Source: Pseudomonadota bacterium
Lineage (GTDB): Bacteria; Pseudomonadota; Gammaproteobacteria; Xanthomonadales; Xanthomonadaceae
Direction of reading: 5' to 3'
DNA length: 64,000 nucleotides
NCBI GenBank assembly: GCA_023388715.1
Contig: JAEWFT010000021.1
Span: 67,120 to 131,119, forward strand
Positions 33,616 through 42,149 of the stretch are shown here, one piece after another (the first letter of the stretch is position 1; every line of letters starts with the position of its first letter). Below the pieces are notes generated by a model that made no database searches, was not told the origin of the DNA, and worked only from the letters and a program-made list of their open reading frames with translations. A program made the translations under genes and the position numbers.

Positions 33616-34167
33616 ATGAGCCACCACAAGATCGCCGTCCTCGTCGGTAGCCTGCGTAAGGACTCGTTCAACCGGAAGCTGGCCGACGCGCTGGCCCGCA
33701 TGGCGCCGGAAGGCACCGAATTCACCCAGCTCGAGATCGGCGACCTGCCGCTCTACAACCAGGACGACGATGGCGCGCCTGCCGCGTCGGTCACGCGCCT
33801 GAAGACCGCGATCAGCGAGGCGAGCGGCGTGCTGTTCGTCACCCCCGAATACAACCGCTCGATCCCCGGCGTGCTCAAGAACGCCATCGACCACGCCTCG
33901 CGCCCGTACGGGCAGAGCGCATGGGCCGGCAAGCCCGCGGGCGTCATCGGCGTGTCGATCGGCGCCATCGGCACCGCGCTGGCGCAGCAGCACCTGCGCA
34001 ACATCCTGGCCTACCTGGACATGCCCACGCTCGGCCAGCCGGAGGCCTTCATCCATGCCAAGGACGGCCTGTTCGACGCCGACGGCAACATCGGCGCGGG
34101 CAGTAAGGACTTCCTGCAAGGCTGGCTGGACAGCTTCCTGGCCTGGGTTGAAAAGCACGGCGGCTGA
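33616..34167 (+). CDS. NADPH-dependent FMN reductase family protein
   Basis: 183-residue flavodoxin-fold oxidoreductase of the ChrR/azoreductase (PF03358) type. FMN phosphate loop GSLRKDSFNRKL (residues about 11-22) and the isoalloxazine-binding TPEYNRSIPGVLKNAIDHASRP (about 76-97) are present. Such enzymes reduce quinones, azo dyes or chromate, often to limit redox cycling; the physiological substrate is unknown. ATG 33616 has AAGAGGAAG upstream. Confidence 0.92.
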   Translation: MSHHKIAVLVGSLRKDSFNRKLADALARMAPEGTEFTQLEIGDLPLYNQDDDGAPAASVTRLKTAISEASGVLFVTPEYNRSIPGVLKNAIDHASRPYGQSAWAGKPAGVIGVSIGAIGTALAQQHLRNILAYLDMPTLGQPEAFIHAKDGLFDADGNIGAGSKDFLQGWLDSFLAWVEKHGG

Positions 34168-34310
34168 AGCTCGTCGCAGCGCAGCGCATCCGACGTCTTC
34201 AAGGCGCTGCTCTGCGATTCGGCAGGATCCGCCAGCGCCGCTGCCGAGCCTTTGCAAGTCGCTGTCCGGCAGCCCTCTAAAGCTGCCTTTTCTCGGGCGC
34301 AAATTGGTCA

Positions 34311-34338
34311 TTGACTCCGCTCCGGGCCGTGCTACGGT
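34311..34338 (+). promoter_or_regulatory. Promoter of the 167-aa hypothetical gene
   Basis: TTGACT (34311-34316), 16-bp spacer, TACGGT (34333-34338), inside a 235-bp gap. Transcription would start about 55 nt before ATG 34403. Confidence 0.5.
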
Positions 34339-34402
34339 CTCGGTGCCACACCACTAGATGTAGTGGTAAGGCAACCTTGACCATCCACTGCTTGGAGCAA
34401 CC

Positions 34403-34906
34403 ATGGCAAAAAATCGCATCAGCCTTAACCTCACTCCCGCCCAGCTGAAGGAGCTGGACCGGGCCCTGAAAACCTTGGCCAGCGTCATCCCCGAGATGGC
34501 CTCCATGACCCCGCTGGAACGTCGCCGCCTGAAGACCATGGGGCGGAAGGACGAGAACTTCTGCCGGGAAACCCTGAACGCGATGGAGCGCAATCCCAGC
34601 CTGGTCAATTCCGCCCTTGGGCTGGAATCGGCGAGGGCGGACCTGGAGGCGCTGGACCAGCTGCGCCCGCGCCTGCAGGAGCTCCAGCGCGTCATGGAGC
34701 AGTACCAGGATCTGGCCGCCCTGCTGGGCAGCGACGTGATGGCCACCTCGCTAGAGGCCTACGGCCTGCTGCGGGTGTCGGGCAAGGCTCAGGGCCTGAC
34801 CGGCCTGCGCCAGGACCTGGGCACGCGCTTCAAGTCGCAGGGCCGCCGCGCCAGCGGGACCACGGCGCCGACCGAGAACGAGGAGGACAGCGGCAACGCC
34901 GCCTGA
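34403..34906 (+). CDS. Hypothetical helical protein
   Basis: 167-residue soluble protein, mostly helical with heptad-like Leu/Ala spacing (about residues 10-30 and 75-105: LEALDQLRPRLQELQRVMEQYQ) and a polar, acidic-ended tail (TAPTENEEDSGNAA). I do not recognise a family. It has its own promoter and a strong terminator, so it is a single-gene unit, and codon use matches the host. It directly precedes the 43-bp repeat array. Confidence 0.8.
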   Translation: MAKNRISLNLTPAQLKELDRALKTLASVIPEMASMTPLERRRLKTMGRKDENFCRETLNAMERNPSLVNSALGLESARADLEALDQLRPRLQELQRVMEQYQDLAALLGSDVMATSLEAYGLLRVSGKAQGLTGLRQDLGTRFKSQGRRASGTTAPTENEEDSGNAA

Positions 34907-34956
34907 CGCCCGGTCGCGCTTGGGGAGCAGCAGCAACCAGGGTGAGGAGACGCGTG

Positions 34957-34985
34957 ATCGGGCCCTTCGGGGCCCGATTTTTTTT
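34957..34985 (+). terminator. Intrinsic terminator
   Basis: ATCGGGCCC / GGGCCCGAT perfect 9-bp stem with TTCG loop and a run of eight Ts. Ends transcription of the 167-aa gene just before the repeat array. Confidence 0.93.
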
Positions 34986-35013
34986 GCGGCATACGGACCT
35001 GTATGGAAGGTCG

Positions 35014-35338
35014 GCGGACCTACTCGTGCAGGTCGCGGACCTACAGCAGTACCCGCCGAACCTACTCGTGTGGGTGGCTGAACCTGCAGCAGTACGTGCC
35101 GGACCTACTCGTGCAGGCGGGTGGATCTACAGCAGTTGGTAGCGAAGCTACTCGTGCAGGTCGCTGGACCTACAGCAGTACGTCGTGGAGGTACTCGTGT
35201 AGGTGGGCGCACCTGCAGCAGTAGGTCGCGAAGCGACTCGTATCAGTGGGCGGACGTACAGCAGTACGTCGCGCACCTACTCATGCAGCCGACGGACCTA
35301 CAGCAGTACGTCGGGAAGCTGCCCGTGCAGGTTCGCGA
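35014..35338. repeat. Array of eight 43-bp tandem units built of paired palindromes
   Basis: The phrase TACTCGTGCAGG or a close variant recurs at 35021, 35063, 35106, 35149, 35192, 35235, 35278 and 35320, a spacing of 42-43 bp. Each unit has two halves of about 21 bp. The first is ACCTAC-TCGT-G.AGGT and the second GACCTAC-AGCA-GTACGTC; both are imperfect hairpins with fixed 4-nt loops (TCGT, AGCA). Unit six has a perfect stem, GACGTAC-AGCA-GTACGTC (35253-35270). 43 is not a multiple of three, so the array is unlikely to be coding. The stretch 34986-35446 contains no other gene. Confidence 0.9.
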
Positions 35339-35446
35339 AGCCGTGCGCTTCATTCGCCCCGCCGCGCGCTGACGCATTGCCCCCACGCCCTCGCAAACGT
35401 GCAACCCTATCCCCGCTGGGTTAGCCTCCGGGGAGGGGAGGGCAAC

Positions 35447-37369
35447 ATGCAGCACACGGACGTGGCCGCCGCAGAGGCGTTCATCGCCAAATGGAAGGCA
35501 ATCGACGCCTCGGAACTGGCGTCCTCGCAGCCGTTCCTGATCGGCCTGTGCGACCTGCTCGGCGTCGAGCAGCCGCACCACGGCCAGGACTACATGTTCG
35601 AGCGCCCGCTGACCTTCCAGCACGCCGACGGCACCAACAGCCCCGGCCGCGTGGACCTGTACAAGCGCGGCAGCTTTGTCCTGGAATCCAAGAAGCTGCG
35701 CGCCGGCGCGCATAGCCGCGGCTTTGACGAAGCCATGTTGCGCGCGCATTCGCAGGCGCAGGCCTACGCCCGCGCCTTGCCCGCGTCCGAAGGCCGCCCG
35801 CCGTTCCTGGTGGTGGTGGACGTGGGCCACCGCATCGAGCTGTATTCCGAGTTCAGCCGCAGCGGCGGCAGCTACGTGCCGTTCCCGGACCCGCGCAGCC
35901 ACCGCATCGCGCTGGACGACCTGCGCGATCCCGATATCCGCGAACGCCTGCGCAAGGTGTGGCTGGAGCCGCTTTCGCTGGACCCCAGCCGCGAAGCCGC
36001 GCGCGTCACCCGCGCCATCGCCGCGCAACTGGCGGAACTGGCGAAGTCGCTGGAACGCAGCGGCCACCCCGCGGAGGCGGTGGCGCAGTTCCTGATGCGT
36101 TGCCTGACCATGTTCGCCGAAGATGTGCGCCTGCTGCCGAAGGACAGCTTCCGCGACCTGCTCAAGACCCACGTGCAGACGCCTGATGTGTCCATGCGAA
36201 TGGTGGCGCAGCTGTGGCAGGACATGGACAGCGGCGGCTTCTCCGTGGTGCTGGCCGGGCAGGTGCTGCAGTTCAACGGCAAGCTGTTCAAGCAGCCGGA
36301 CACCCTGCCGCTGGACACCACGCAGATCCAGCTGCTGATCGATGCCGCCAGCCACAAGTGGGAGCACGTGGAGCCGGCCATCTTCGGCACCCTGCTGGAA
36401 CGCGCCCTCAGCCCCGGCGAGCGCCACAAGCTGGGCGCGCATTACACCCCGCGCGCCTACGTGGAACGGCTGGTCCTGCCCACCGTGATCGAACCGCTGC
36501 GCGGCGAATGGAGCGACGCCCAGGCGGCCGCGCTGACCCTGGCCGCCGAAGGCAAGCAGGACGAGGCGGTGGCCGAACTGCTGAAGTTCCACCACCGCCT
36601 GTGCAACGTGCGCGTGCTGGACCCGGCCTGCGGCAGCGGCAACTTCCTGTACGTGACCCTGGAACACCTCAAGCGCCTGGAAGGCGAGGTGCTGGGCGCG
36701 CTGGACGATCTTGGCTACCGGCAGGGCGGGCTGGCGCTGGGAGGCGAGCGTGCCGATGCACTCGGCGGCGAAACCGTGGACCCGCACAACCTGCTGGGCA
36801 TCGAACTGAATCCGCGCGCCGCGGCGATTGCCGAAGTGGTGCTGTGGATCGGCTACCTGCAATGGCACTTCCGCACCCGCGGCGACGTCAACCCGCCGGT
36901 GCCGGTGATCCGCGATTTCCGCAACATCGAGAACCGCGACGCGGTGCTGGCGCATGACGGCATGGAGTACGTGACGGATGCCGCCGGCGTGCCGGTCACG
37001 CGCTGGGACGGGGAGACCATGAAGGTCTCGCCGGTGACTGGCGAGCAGATCCCGGACGAGACCGCGCGCAAGCCGGTGGAGCGCTACCTCAACCCGCGCA
37101 AGGCGGCATGGCCGCAGGCGGATTTCGTGGTGGGGAATCCGCCGTTCATTGGCAACAAGCGCATGCGCACTGCGCTGGGCGATGGTTATGTTGAAGCGCT
37201 GCGTGGGGCGAGCCGGGGGTGGCGTCTTTCAATACTGGCTGCCCGGGCTGATCCTGCGTTGGTCGACTCATCGGAAGACGATCTGCCGTCCACGAATTGG
37301 CTGACAGGGGTGATCGGCCACCCATGTCACTGCTTGAATCGTCGCCGAAACTTCATCGAGAACGACTGA
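35447..37369 (+). pseudogene. MmeI-like (type IIL) restriction-methyltransferase, truncated
   Basis: Single-chain restriction/modification protein family. The N-terminal PD-(D/E)xK nuclease part has RVDLYKRGSFVLESKKL (about residues 69-85); a helical connector follows; the gamma-class adenine methyltransferase core has HYTPRAYVERLVLP, motif I DPACGSGNFLYV (about residue 393) and motif IV NPPFIGNKRM (about residue 564). Homology stops about 15 residues after motif IV, near 37204, and the rest of the frame (SRGWRLSILAARADPAL onward) is unrelated. The remaining methyltransferase part and the whole target-recognition domain, several hundred residues, are missing, so it is probably inactive. ATG 35447 is chosen for its GGGGAGGGGAGG upstream; the frame could extend back into the repeats, but that segment is not protein-like. 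Confidence 0.8.
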
Positions 37370-38283
37370 GGATGTCTACGGCCCATTTCATCCTGATCGC
37401 ATCGATCGCCATACCCGCTGCCTTGATGCTTGGGATCCTGTTTTCCGCGCTTTTTCTGCGTCGACGGGATAAACGCCGGTCGCCATTGACCAACAAGGTT
37501 CTGAACTCGCCGGGTGAACAGCTGCGAAAAGACGTCATTCGTCACGGGGAGTCTTACTACGAGGCTGCAGCGCTGGCTGTCGCCATCGGCCCGATCACGC
37601 TGTCGGCCTGGCTCATGGGCAGGATGGGGAGTGTCGACTGGTCGTCACTTCGATACGGCTGGGGCGATGCCATTGTCTTTGGCATGGGTCTCGCCGGGCT
37701 GTTGTGGTGCATCGTCAAAATGCTGCAAGCGGGCAAAGCGTGGCGGCGGGCCAAGCAGGGACTGGAGGCAGAGCTCGCGGTAGGGCAGTCGCTGTCCATG
37801 CTCCAAAGTTGCGGGGCGTTGGTCTATCACGATCTCCCGACCGATCGCGGCAACATCGATCACATCGTCATCGGGCAAAGCGTTGTCTTCGCTGTCGAAA
37901 CGAAATCACGCCGCAAGCCTGCGACCTTGGGTCGGAAATCCGCGCATCTTGTCTATGACGGAGCCGCGATTACCCATCCGGGTGGGTACAGGGAAACCAA
38001 GCCTATTGAACAGGCGCGCTACCAAGCCGAATGGCTCGCAAAGTTCCTCCAAAGCGGGCTAGGCGGCGATGCGGTCCGCGTCGTGCCGCTGGTTGCACTG
38101 CCCGGCTGGTACGTCGAGCCGCCGAGAGGCGTCCGCCCTGACGTGCTGGTGAGTAACTGCCACAGCCCGCAATTCATGATGGGGGACAAGTTCGGCCCGC
38201 CCTTGGGCGACACGCTTCGGCGTCGGATCGCCCACGTGCTGGAGCAGCACTATCCGCCGCTGTCACTCGACCCAAGCACGTAA
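37324..38283 (+). CDS. NERD-domain membrane protein
   Basis: 319-residue protein with three predicted membrane helices (about residues 21-42, 78-99 and 116-135) and a C-terminal NERD domain (about 143-250: GLEAELAVGQSLSML, HDLPTDRGNIDHIVIG, VFAVETKSRRK). NERD is a nuclease-related fold; the D...ExK arrangement of a PD-(D/E)xK site is visible as D in NIDHIV and ETKS. Function is unknown; family members occur near mobile or defence genes. ATG 37324 has AGGGG upstream and overlaps the broken methyltransferase frame; ATG 37372 is an alternative. GC is visibly lower than in flanking housekeeping genes. Confidence 0.82.
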   Translation: MSLLESSPKLHRERLRMSTAHFILIASIAIPAALMLGILFSALFLRRRDKRRSPLTNKVLNSPGEQLRKDVIRHGESYYEAAALAVAIGPITLSAWLMGRMGSVDWSSLRYGWGDAIVFGMGLAGLLWCIVKMLQAGKAWRRAKQGLEAELAVGQSLSMLQSCGALVYHDLPTDRGNIDHIVIGQSVVFAVETKSRRKPATLGRKSAHLVYDGAAITHPGGYRETKPIEQARYQAEWLAKFLQSGLGGDAVRVVPLVALPGWYVEPPRGVRPDVLVSNCHSPQFMMGDKFGPPLGDTLRRRIAHVLEQHYPPLSLDPST

Positions 38284-38310
38284 GGCCGCATGCTTCTGGT
38301 GGAGAAATCT

Positions 38311-38358
38311 GTCCAAGCCGACGCCCCTTTGCGGGGCAACTCAACTCAGGTGTTAGGC
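38311..38358 (+). other. Integron attC-like site, right half
   Basis: CAAGCCGACGCCCC-TTTGC-GGGGC followed by CAACTCAACTCAGGTGTTAGGC: it ends in the R' core GTTAGGC (38352-38358) and has the central hairpin (GCCCC/GGGGC) and the CAAGCCGAC motif typical of Xanthomonas and Pseudomonas chromosomal-integron attC sites. The matching R'' (GCCTAAC) is not found upstream, so it is a degraded site. It lies between the NERD gene and the amidohydrolase gene. Confidence 0.5.
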
Positions 38359-38419
38359 GCTGTCCGCTCGCCGCAGCGAGCGCCGTCGCATCCAAGGTCA
38401 ACTGGTAAACGAGAACGCC

Positions 38420-39331
38420 ATGCATGGAGTCCACCATCGGAGAAGCTTGGCAATCGCGGTCGCCCTTCTTCTTGCAAACCCTCCGCTAGTGCTGGCGTCT
38501 GACAGAGCAAAGGAGACCGCCTCTGACGTCACACCGCTCAGAGTTATTGATGCGCATACGCACACTGTGTTCTCTGACAGCCGGGACGCTGCCGGTGGCA
38601 TCCCACGAACCGAAGAACAATATTTCAAGGAATGGAGCGAGGCGGGCGTTGTTGGTGCGGTCGCACACACAACGATGGAAGGGGGTGGGGTGCATGACCT
38701 GCAAGAACGAAATGTGATCTATTGCGCGGGGATCGGGGAATCGTTCGATAAGAAGCGCGTCGAATCTGGACTCGAGACCGGCCAATATGGTTGCCTCAAG
38801 ATCTACCTGGGCTATGCACACCGATACGCCTACGACGAGGCCTACGATGAAGTCTATGAGCTTGCTGAGAAATATGGCGTGCCGGTGGTATTTCACACAG
38901 GCGACACCTACTCGCCGCGGGCCAAGGTCAAGTACGCCGACCCTCTGACAATTGATGAGGTAGCGGTTGACCACCCGAAGGTGTCATTCGTAATTGCCCA
39001 CTGCGGAAATCCATGGATTCAATCTGCCGCTGAAGTTGCCTACAAGAACAAGAACGTCTATTTGGAATGCTCCGCGTTCCTTGTTGGAAATTTCGATCAG
39101 ATGCCCAAGGACAAGATCGACACTTACATGGTTCAGCCTCTTCGCTGGGTGTTCGGATACGTCGAGGATCCGTCGAAGGTAATGTTTGGGACAGACTGGC
39201 CCTTGGTAGGAATCAAACAGTATCTCGACGCTTACAAGCGTGCGATCCCTGAGGAGCACTGGCAGCACGTCTTCTATGAGAACGCCGCGAGGGTCTTCAA
39301 TTTCAAGCGGCAGTCAACGCAGGATGACTAG
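38420..39331 (+). CDS. Secreted amidohydrolase-2 family protein
   Basis: 303-residue metal-dependent TIM-barrel hydrolase (PF04909 type) with a signal peptide (residues 1-26, SLAIAVALLLANPPLVLA). Metal and active-site motifs: VIDAHTHT (about 41-48), VVFHTGDT, VIAHCGNPW and the terminal Asp in FGTDWPL. Related enzymes hydrolyse or decarboxylate cyclic compounds; the substrate is not predictable. GC is clearly lower and AT-rich codons more frequent than in neighbours, and the gene lies between two attC-like half sites, suggesting it came in as an integron cassette. Confidence 0.85.
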   Translation: MHGVHHRRSLAIAVALLLANPPLVLASDRAKETASDVTPLRVIDAHTHTVFSDSRDAAGGIPRTEEQYFKEWSEAGVVGAVAHTTMEGGGVHDLQERNVIYCAGIGESFDKKRVESGLETGQYGCLKIYLGYAHRYAYDEAYDEVYELAEKYGVPVVFHTGDTYSPRAKVKYADPLTIDEVAVDHPKVSFVIAHCGNPWIQSAAEVAYKNKNVYLECSAFLVGNFDQMPKDKIDTYMVQPLRWVFGYVEDPSKVMFGTDWPLVGIKQYLDAYKRAIPEEHWQHVFYENAARVFNFKRQSTQDD

Positions 39332-39349
39332 ACCCACCCCCCGTATGCG

Positions 39350-39380
39350 GCGCCTGACGATTGCTCAAGCCGACGCTCAG
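39350..39380 (+). other. Integron attC-like site, left half
   Basis: GCCTGAC (39352-39358; R''-like) followed by GATTGCTCAAGCCGACGC, sharing the CAAGCCGACGC block with the site at 38311. The right half (hairpin return and GTTRRRY) is missing. The remaining DNA to 39617 has no convincing gene. Confidence 0.4.
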
Positions 39381-39617
39381 CGCGGCCAAGCCCTATCCAT
39401 TGCGACGTGCATCGTGGGTGGCAAGAGCGATGCGACATCGATCGCGGCGGTTCGGATGGACGATGTGGAGTGGTACCAAGAGGCACTCTGGGTTCGTCGC
39501 TATGACACTCGGTCCGGGAAATTTGCCAGCCACCCGAAGAAAGATGTGCACTGCCTCAATGAAGCACGAGGGCTTTAGGCTTGACGCAGCGGGCAGGCCG
39601 CTCGGAGATGACGACGA

Positions 39618-40007
39618 ATGTTGGACAACAAGACTCAAGGCATCACCGGTGTTGGCCAGATCGCCATCACCGTGAGCGACGTCAGCCAGGCACTCGGCTT
39701 CTACCGCGATGCCCTCGGCCTGACGTTTCTGTTCAGTGCCGGCCCTGAGCTTGCCTTCCTGGATGCGGGTGGCGTTCGCCTCATGCTGACCACGCCGCAA
39801 GGTGCAGGCAGCGTCGGTCACAATTCCCTGCTGTACTTCAAGGTGACGCAGATCGAGGCGATCCATCAGGCCATCGTCGACCTTGGTGCCACCAGTGAAC
39901 GCGACCCGCAGCTTGCCGCGAGAATGCCGGACCACGAGCTGTGGAACAGCTTCCTGCGTGACCCTGACGGCAACCTGGTGGGGCTCATGGAGGAGAAGCG
40001 CCAGTGA
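39618..40007 (+). CDS. VOC (glyoxalase/bleomycin-resistance) family protein
   Basis: 129-residue vicinal-oxygen-chelate domain protein with paired beta-alpha-beta-beta-beta modules: GVGQIAITVSDVSQALGFYRDALGL ... LLYFKVTQIEAIHQAIVDLGA ... FLRDPDGNLVGLMEE. The metal-ligand pattern (E/H/Q) is only partly kept, so catalytic activity is uncertain. ATG 39618. Small stand-alone gene in the accessory region. Confidence 0.88.
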   Translation: MLDNKTQGITGVGQIAITVSDVSQALGFYRDALGLTFLFSAGPELAFLDAGGVRLMLTTPQGAGSVGHNSLLYFKVTQIEAIHQAIVDLGATSERDPQLAARMPDHELWNSFLRDPDGNLVGLMEEKRQ

Positions 40008-40066
40008 TCGTCGGTGCACGCCCATCAGACCAGGTGCCAAGCGGCATCCTCAAAGGAGCCCGGGAA

Positions 40067-40642
40067 ATGGACATGTCGCTAACCCAGGCGCAGACGGACA
40101 TGCGCCACGGCTACTACAGCGGAGGCACTGGGATCCTCGCTTCGGCGATCGCCTGGTTCACCGCAGCCGCCGTTGCCTTGCTGGTGTCGCCTCAATCAGC
40201 GGTCTGGACGCTGCTGATCGGCGGCATGTTCATCTATCCGGTGGGGCTCCTGCTCTGCAAGCTGCTGGGCGCGCGCGGCAGCCACACCAAGGGCAACCCG
40301 CTCGGCCAGCTCGCCGGCGCCAGCACGTTCTGGCTCATCTTCTGCCTGCCGACCGCCTACCTGCTCAGCGTGCGGCACCCGACCCTGTTCTTTCCGGCAA
40401 TGCTGCTGATCATTGGCGGGCGCTACCTGGTGTTCGCCACCCTGTATGGCATGAGGCTCTACTGGACGTTGGGCCTGGTCCTGGCCGGTGCGGGGTTTGC
40501 GTTGGCAGCCCTCGATGCGTCGGCCTTCGTGGGCGCCCTGGCCGGCGCCACGATTGAGGCCGTGTTTGCCATCGCCTGCATCGTCCAGCATCGGCGCTGG
40601 TCGCGGGCTGACAATGCAGTCAAGCCGGAGCAGGTTGCCTGA
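40067..40642 (+). CDS. DUF7010-like integral membrane protein
   Basis: 191-residue membrane protein with about six hydrophobic segments (ILASAIAWFTAAAVALLVS, WTLLIGGMFIYPVGLLLCKLLG, FWLIFCLPTAYLLSV, FFPAMLLIIGGRYLVFATLYG, LGLVLAGAGFALAALDAS, ATIEAVFAIACIVQ). It resembles the DUF7010 family of unknown function. ATG 40067 is preferred because AAAGGAG lies 8 bases upstream; a GTG at 40004 overlapping the VOC stop would add a poorly conserved 21-residue extension. Confidence 0.75.
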   Translation: MDMSLTQAQTDMRHGYYSGGTGILASAIAWFTAAAVALLVSPQSAVWTLLIGGMFIYPVGLLLCKLLGARGSHTKGNPLGQLAGASTFWLIFCLPTAYLLSVRHPTLFFPAMLLIIGGRYLVFATLYGMRLYWTLGLVLAGAGFALAALDASAFVGALAGATIEAVFAIACIVQHRRWSRADNAVKPEQVA

Positions 40643-40681
40643 TCCACGTGGCAGCTGGCCCCCCCTCAATAACGGGGTCTC

Positions 40682-41158
40682 GTGAACAAGTTCATCGTAC
40701 TCGCCGTGGTGCTTGCGCTTGCGCCTGTTGCCGCTGATGCCTGTGGGACGCGCGCCCCAGCCGTGCAGGCAAACATCGATGCGGCCGAGCTGGCCGCGCT
40801 TGAAAAGCTCACCGTGGCTGCAGCCCACTCGGCGGATGCCGTGTTCATCGGTTCCGTCACGCAACTGGCAAGGCCGGCGCAGGGTGCGGGCGGGCAGGGC
40901 TCCGTCAGCTTTGCGGTCGAGGCGAGCCTGAAAGGTCAGGTTCCAGACGCGTATACCGCCTCCTGGAAGGAGCACTTCGTGTACTCCTGCCAGCCATCGG
41001 CCATGTTCCACAACGTGGGGTTCCGGGACGGCGGCACGTTCATCGTCTACGTCCGCGATGGTCGGGTGATCCGCTCGGCCGCCGCCGACCACCTGCGCAG
41101 TGGATTGCTGACGCTGGAGCATGAGCGGGCGATCGTCGTGGACGCGAAGGGGAGCTAG
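40682..41158 (+). CDS. Secreted hypothetical protein
   Basis: 158-residue protein with a Sec signal peptide (NKFIVLAVVLALAPVAADA) and one small predicted beta domain (SADAVFIGSVTQLARP ... VSFAVEASLKGQV ... GTFIVYVRDGRVI). The fold resembles the tissue-inhibitor-of-metalloprotease/netrin-like small secreted proteins with an N-terminal cysteine after the signal (AC-GTRAP), which would be the classic TIMP position, but I am not certain. Start is GTG at 40682. Codon use matches the host. Confidence 0.65.
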   Translation: MNKFIVLAVVLALAPVAADACGTRAPAVQANIDAAELAALEKLTVAAAHSADAVFIGSVTQLARPAQGAGGQGSVSFAVEASLKGQVPDAYTASWKEHFVYSCQPSAMFHNVGFRDGGTFIVYVRDGRVIRSAAADHLRSGLLTLEHERAIVVDAKGS

Positions 41159-41203
41159 GGCTACGGTGGATGGCTGATTTCGCTGACACGGAGGAAGATT
41201 GGG

Positions 41204-41845
41204 ATGCGCAGACTCTTGCTTGTACTCGTGTTGGTGGCGGTCACGGGTTTTGTTGGGTATCGGTGGTCGAATTCTCGGGGAATGTCGATCGATGCCGCGG
41301 TCAAGAACCCGGCGCTCGCGCCGAGCCCGGCAGTTGAGCAAGAACAAACGAAACCAATTTTGCCAGCCGCGGCAGCACTGCCGGAGAGGGGGCAACGGAA
41401 GCTGGCGTGGTCATCAATTGAGCGCACGTTGATCACCGGCAACGCTGTTGACGCACGTGAGATGCAGCGTCTGATCTCGGCCGACGCAAAGCAATTCGGG
41501 GTCGCAATGGACATGCTGCAGGCGGAGATGCTGAGTGATCCAGTCGCCCGTGAGTTCGGGCGGGACTATCGCGAGTTGCTGGTTGCTGAACTGCGTTCCG
41601 ACGAGGCTCAAGCAGTTGCGCTCGAAAGATTCGCCTGCAGCGGACAGCTGTGCATGGCCCAGCTGTCTGGCGAGAAAGCGGGGTGGGAGAGTTTTGTCTC
41701 AGGGTTGTCCGAGGGGGCGAACAAATTCCCGGCTGCCACCCGCTCGATCTATTCGTATCGTGACCCGGTAACGGGCACGCTGGATCATCGGTTGATCTTC
41801 ACTTCGAACCCGGAGATCAATGGGTTCCGCGTTGACGTCCGATAG
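41204..41845 (+). CDS. Hypothetical membrane-anchored protein
   Basis: 213-residue protein with an N-terminal signal anchor (LLLVLVLVAVTGFVGY), a proline/alanine-rich linker (about 35-60) and a C-terminal periplasmic domain of unknown type with two cysteines (FACSGQLCMAQL) that could pair. No family recognised. ATG 41204 has GGAGG about 15 bases upstream, and the separation from the previous gene is 45 bp. Confidence 0.65.
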   Translation: MRRLLLVLVLVAVTGFVGYRWSNSRGMSIDAAVKNPALAPSPAVEQEQTKPILPAAAALPERGQRKLAWSSIERTLITGNAVDAREMQRLISADAKQFGVAMDMLQAEMLSDPVAREFGRDYRELLVAELRSDEAQAVALERFACSGQLCMAQLSGEKAGWESFVSGLSEGANKFPAATRSIYSYRDPVTGTLDHRLIFTSNPEINGFRVDVR

Positions 41846-41926
41846 CCACCGGATCGGCATCCTCCGTAAGCTTGGCTGACCATGCGTGGCGACGTGTAGC
41901 TTGGGCCCAGGGATCGTGGAGACGGT

Positions 41927-42023
41927 GTGGCAGGCGTCTCGATCCTTCTTGTCGTTCTCGGCTGTATTCTCGCAGCCGTGGCGCTTGCTGTTCGGTTCGC
42001 TGGCACCGATGCCATCCTGACAG
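41927..42023 (+). pseudogene. 5' fragment of a DUF3784-like small membrane protein
   Basis: From GTG 41927 the frame encodes AGVSILLVVLGCILAAVALA-VRFAGTDAILTG, the N-terminal helix typical of DUF3784-like proteins. It then runs, without interruption of the frame, into unrelated sequence where a histidine-kinase tail begins in another frame. Probably a rearrangement remnant. Confidence 0.4.
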
Positions 42024-42131
42024 GTGTTCGGCCCGGTGAACGGCGGAAAGGTCAGCGTGTTCTCGCCCGGCAAACCAGGGCAGGGCGCGGAGTTCGTGGT
42101 GGAGTTGCCGCTGATGCAGACCGCGCGTTAA
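42024..42131 (+). pseudogene. C-terminal fragment of a sensor histidine kinase
   Basis: Thirty-five codons ending in TAA read FGPVNGGKVSVFSPGK then PGQGAEFVVELPLMQTAR: the last two beta strands of a HATPase_c domain (GxGAEFVVELPL is the usual end of hybrid and phytochrome-type kinases). No kinase sequence precedes it, so it is a broken gene end. Confidence 0.55.
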
Positions 42132-42149
42132 CGGGCGCGGGCGTCCTTC

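Noticed and set aside
35014..35338. CRISPR array
   Set aside because: The repeats are contiguous with no unique spacers, each unit diverges, and no cas genes are nearby.
35003..35372. Small open frames inside the 43-bp repeats (YSS/YSC and LQQ-rich peptides)
   Set aside because: The period is not divisible by three, so frames rotate; there is no ribosome binding site and no convincing protein.
39345..39578. 77-codon open frame after the amidohydrolase gene
   Set aside because: Its start lies in the attC-like half-site, no ribosome binding site is evident and the product has no recognised similarity.
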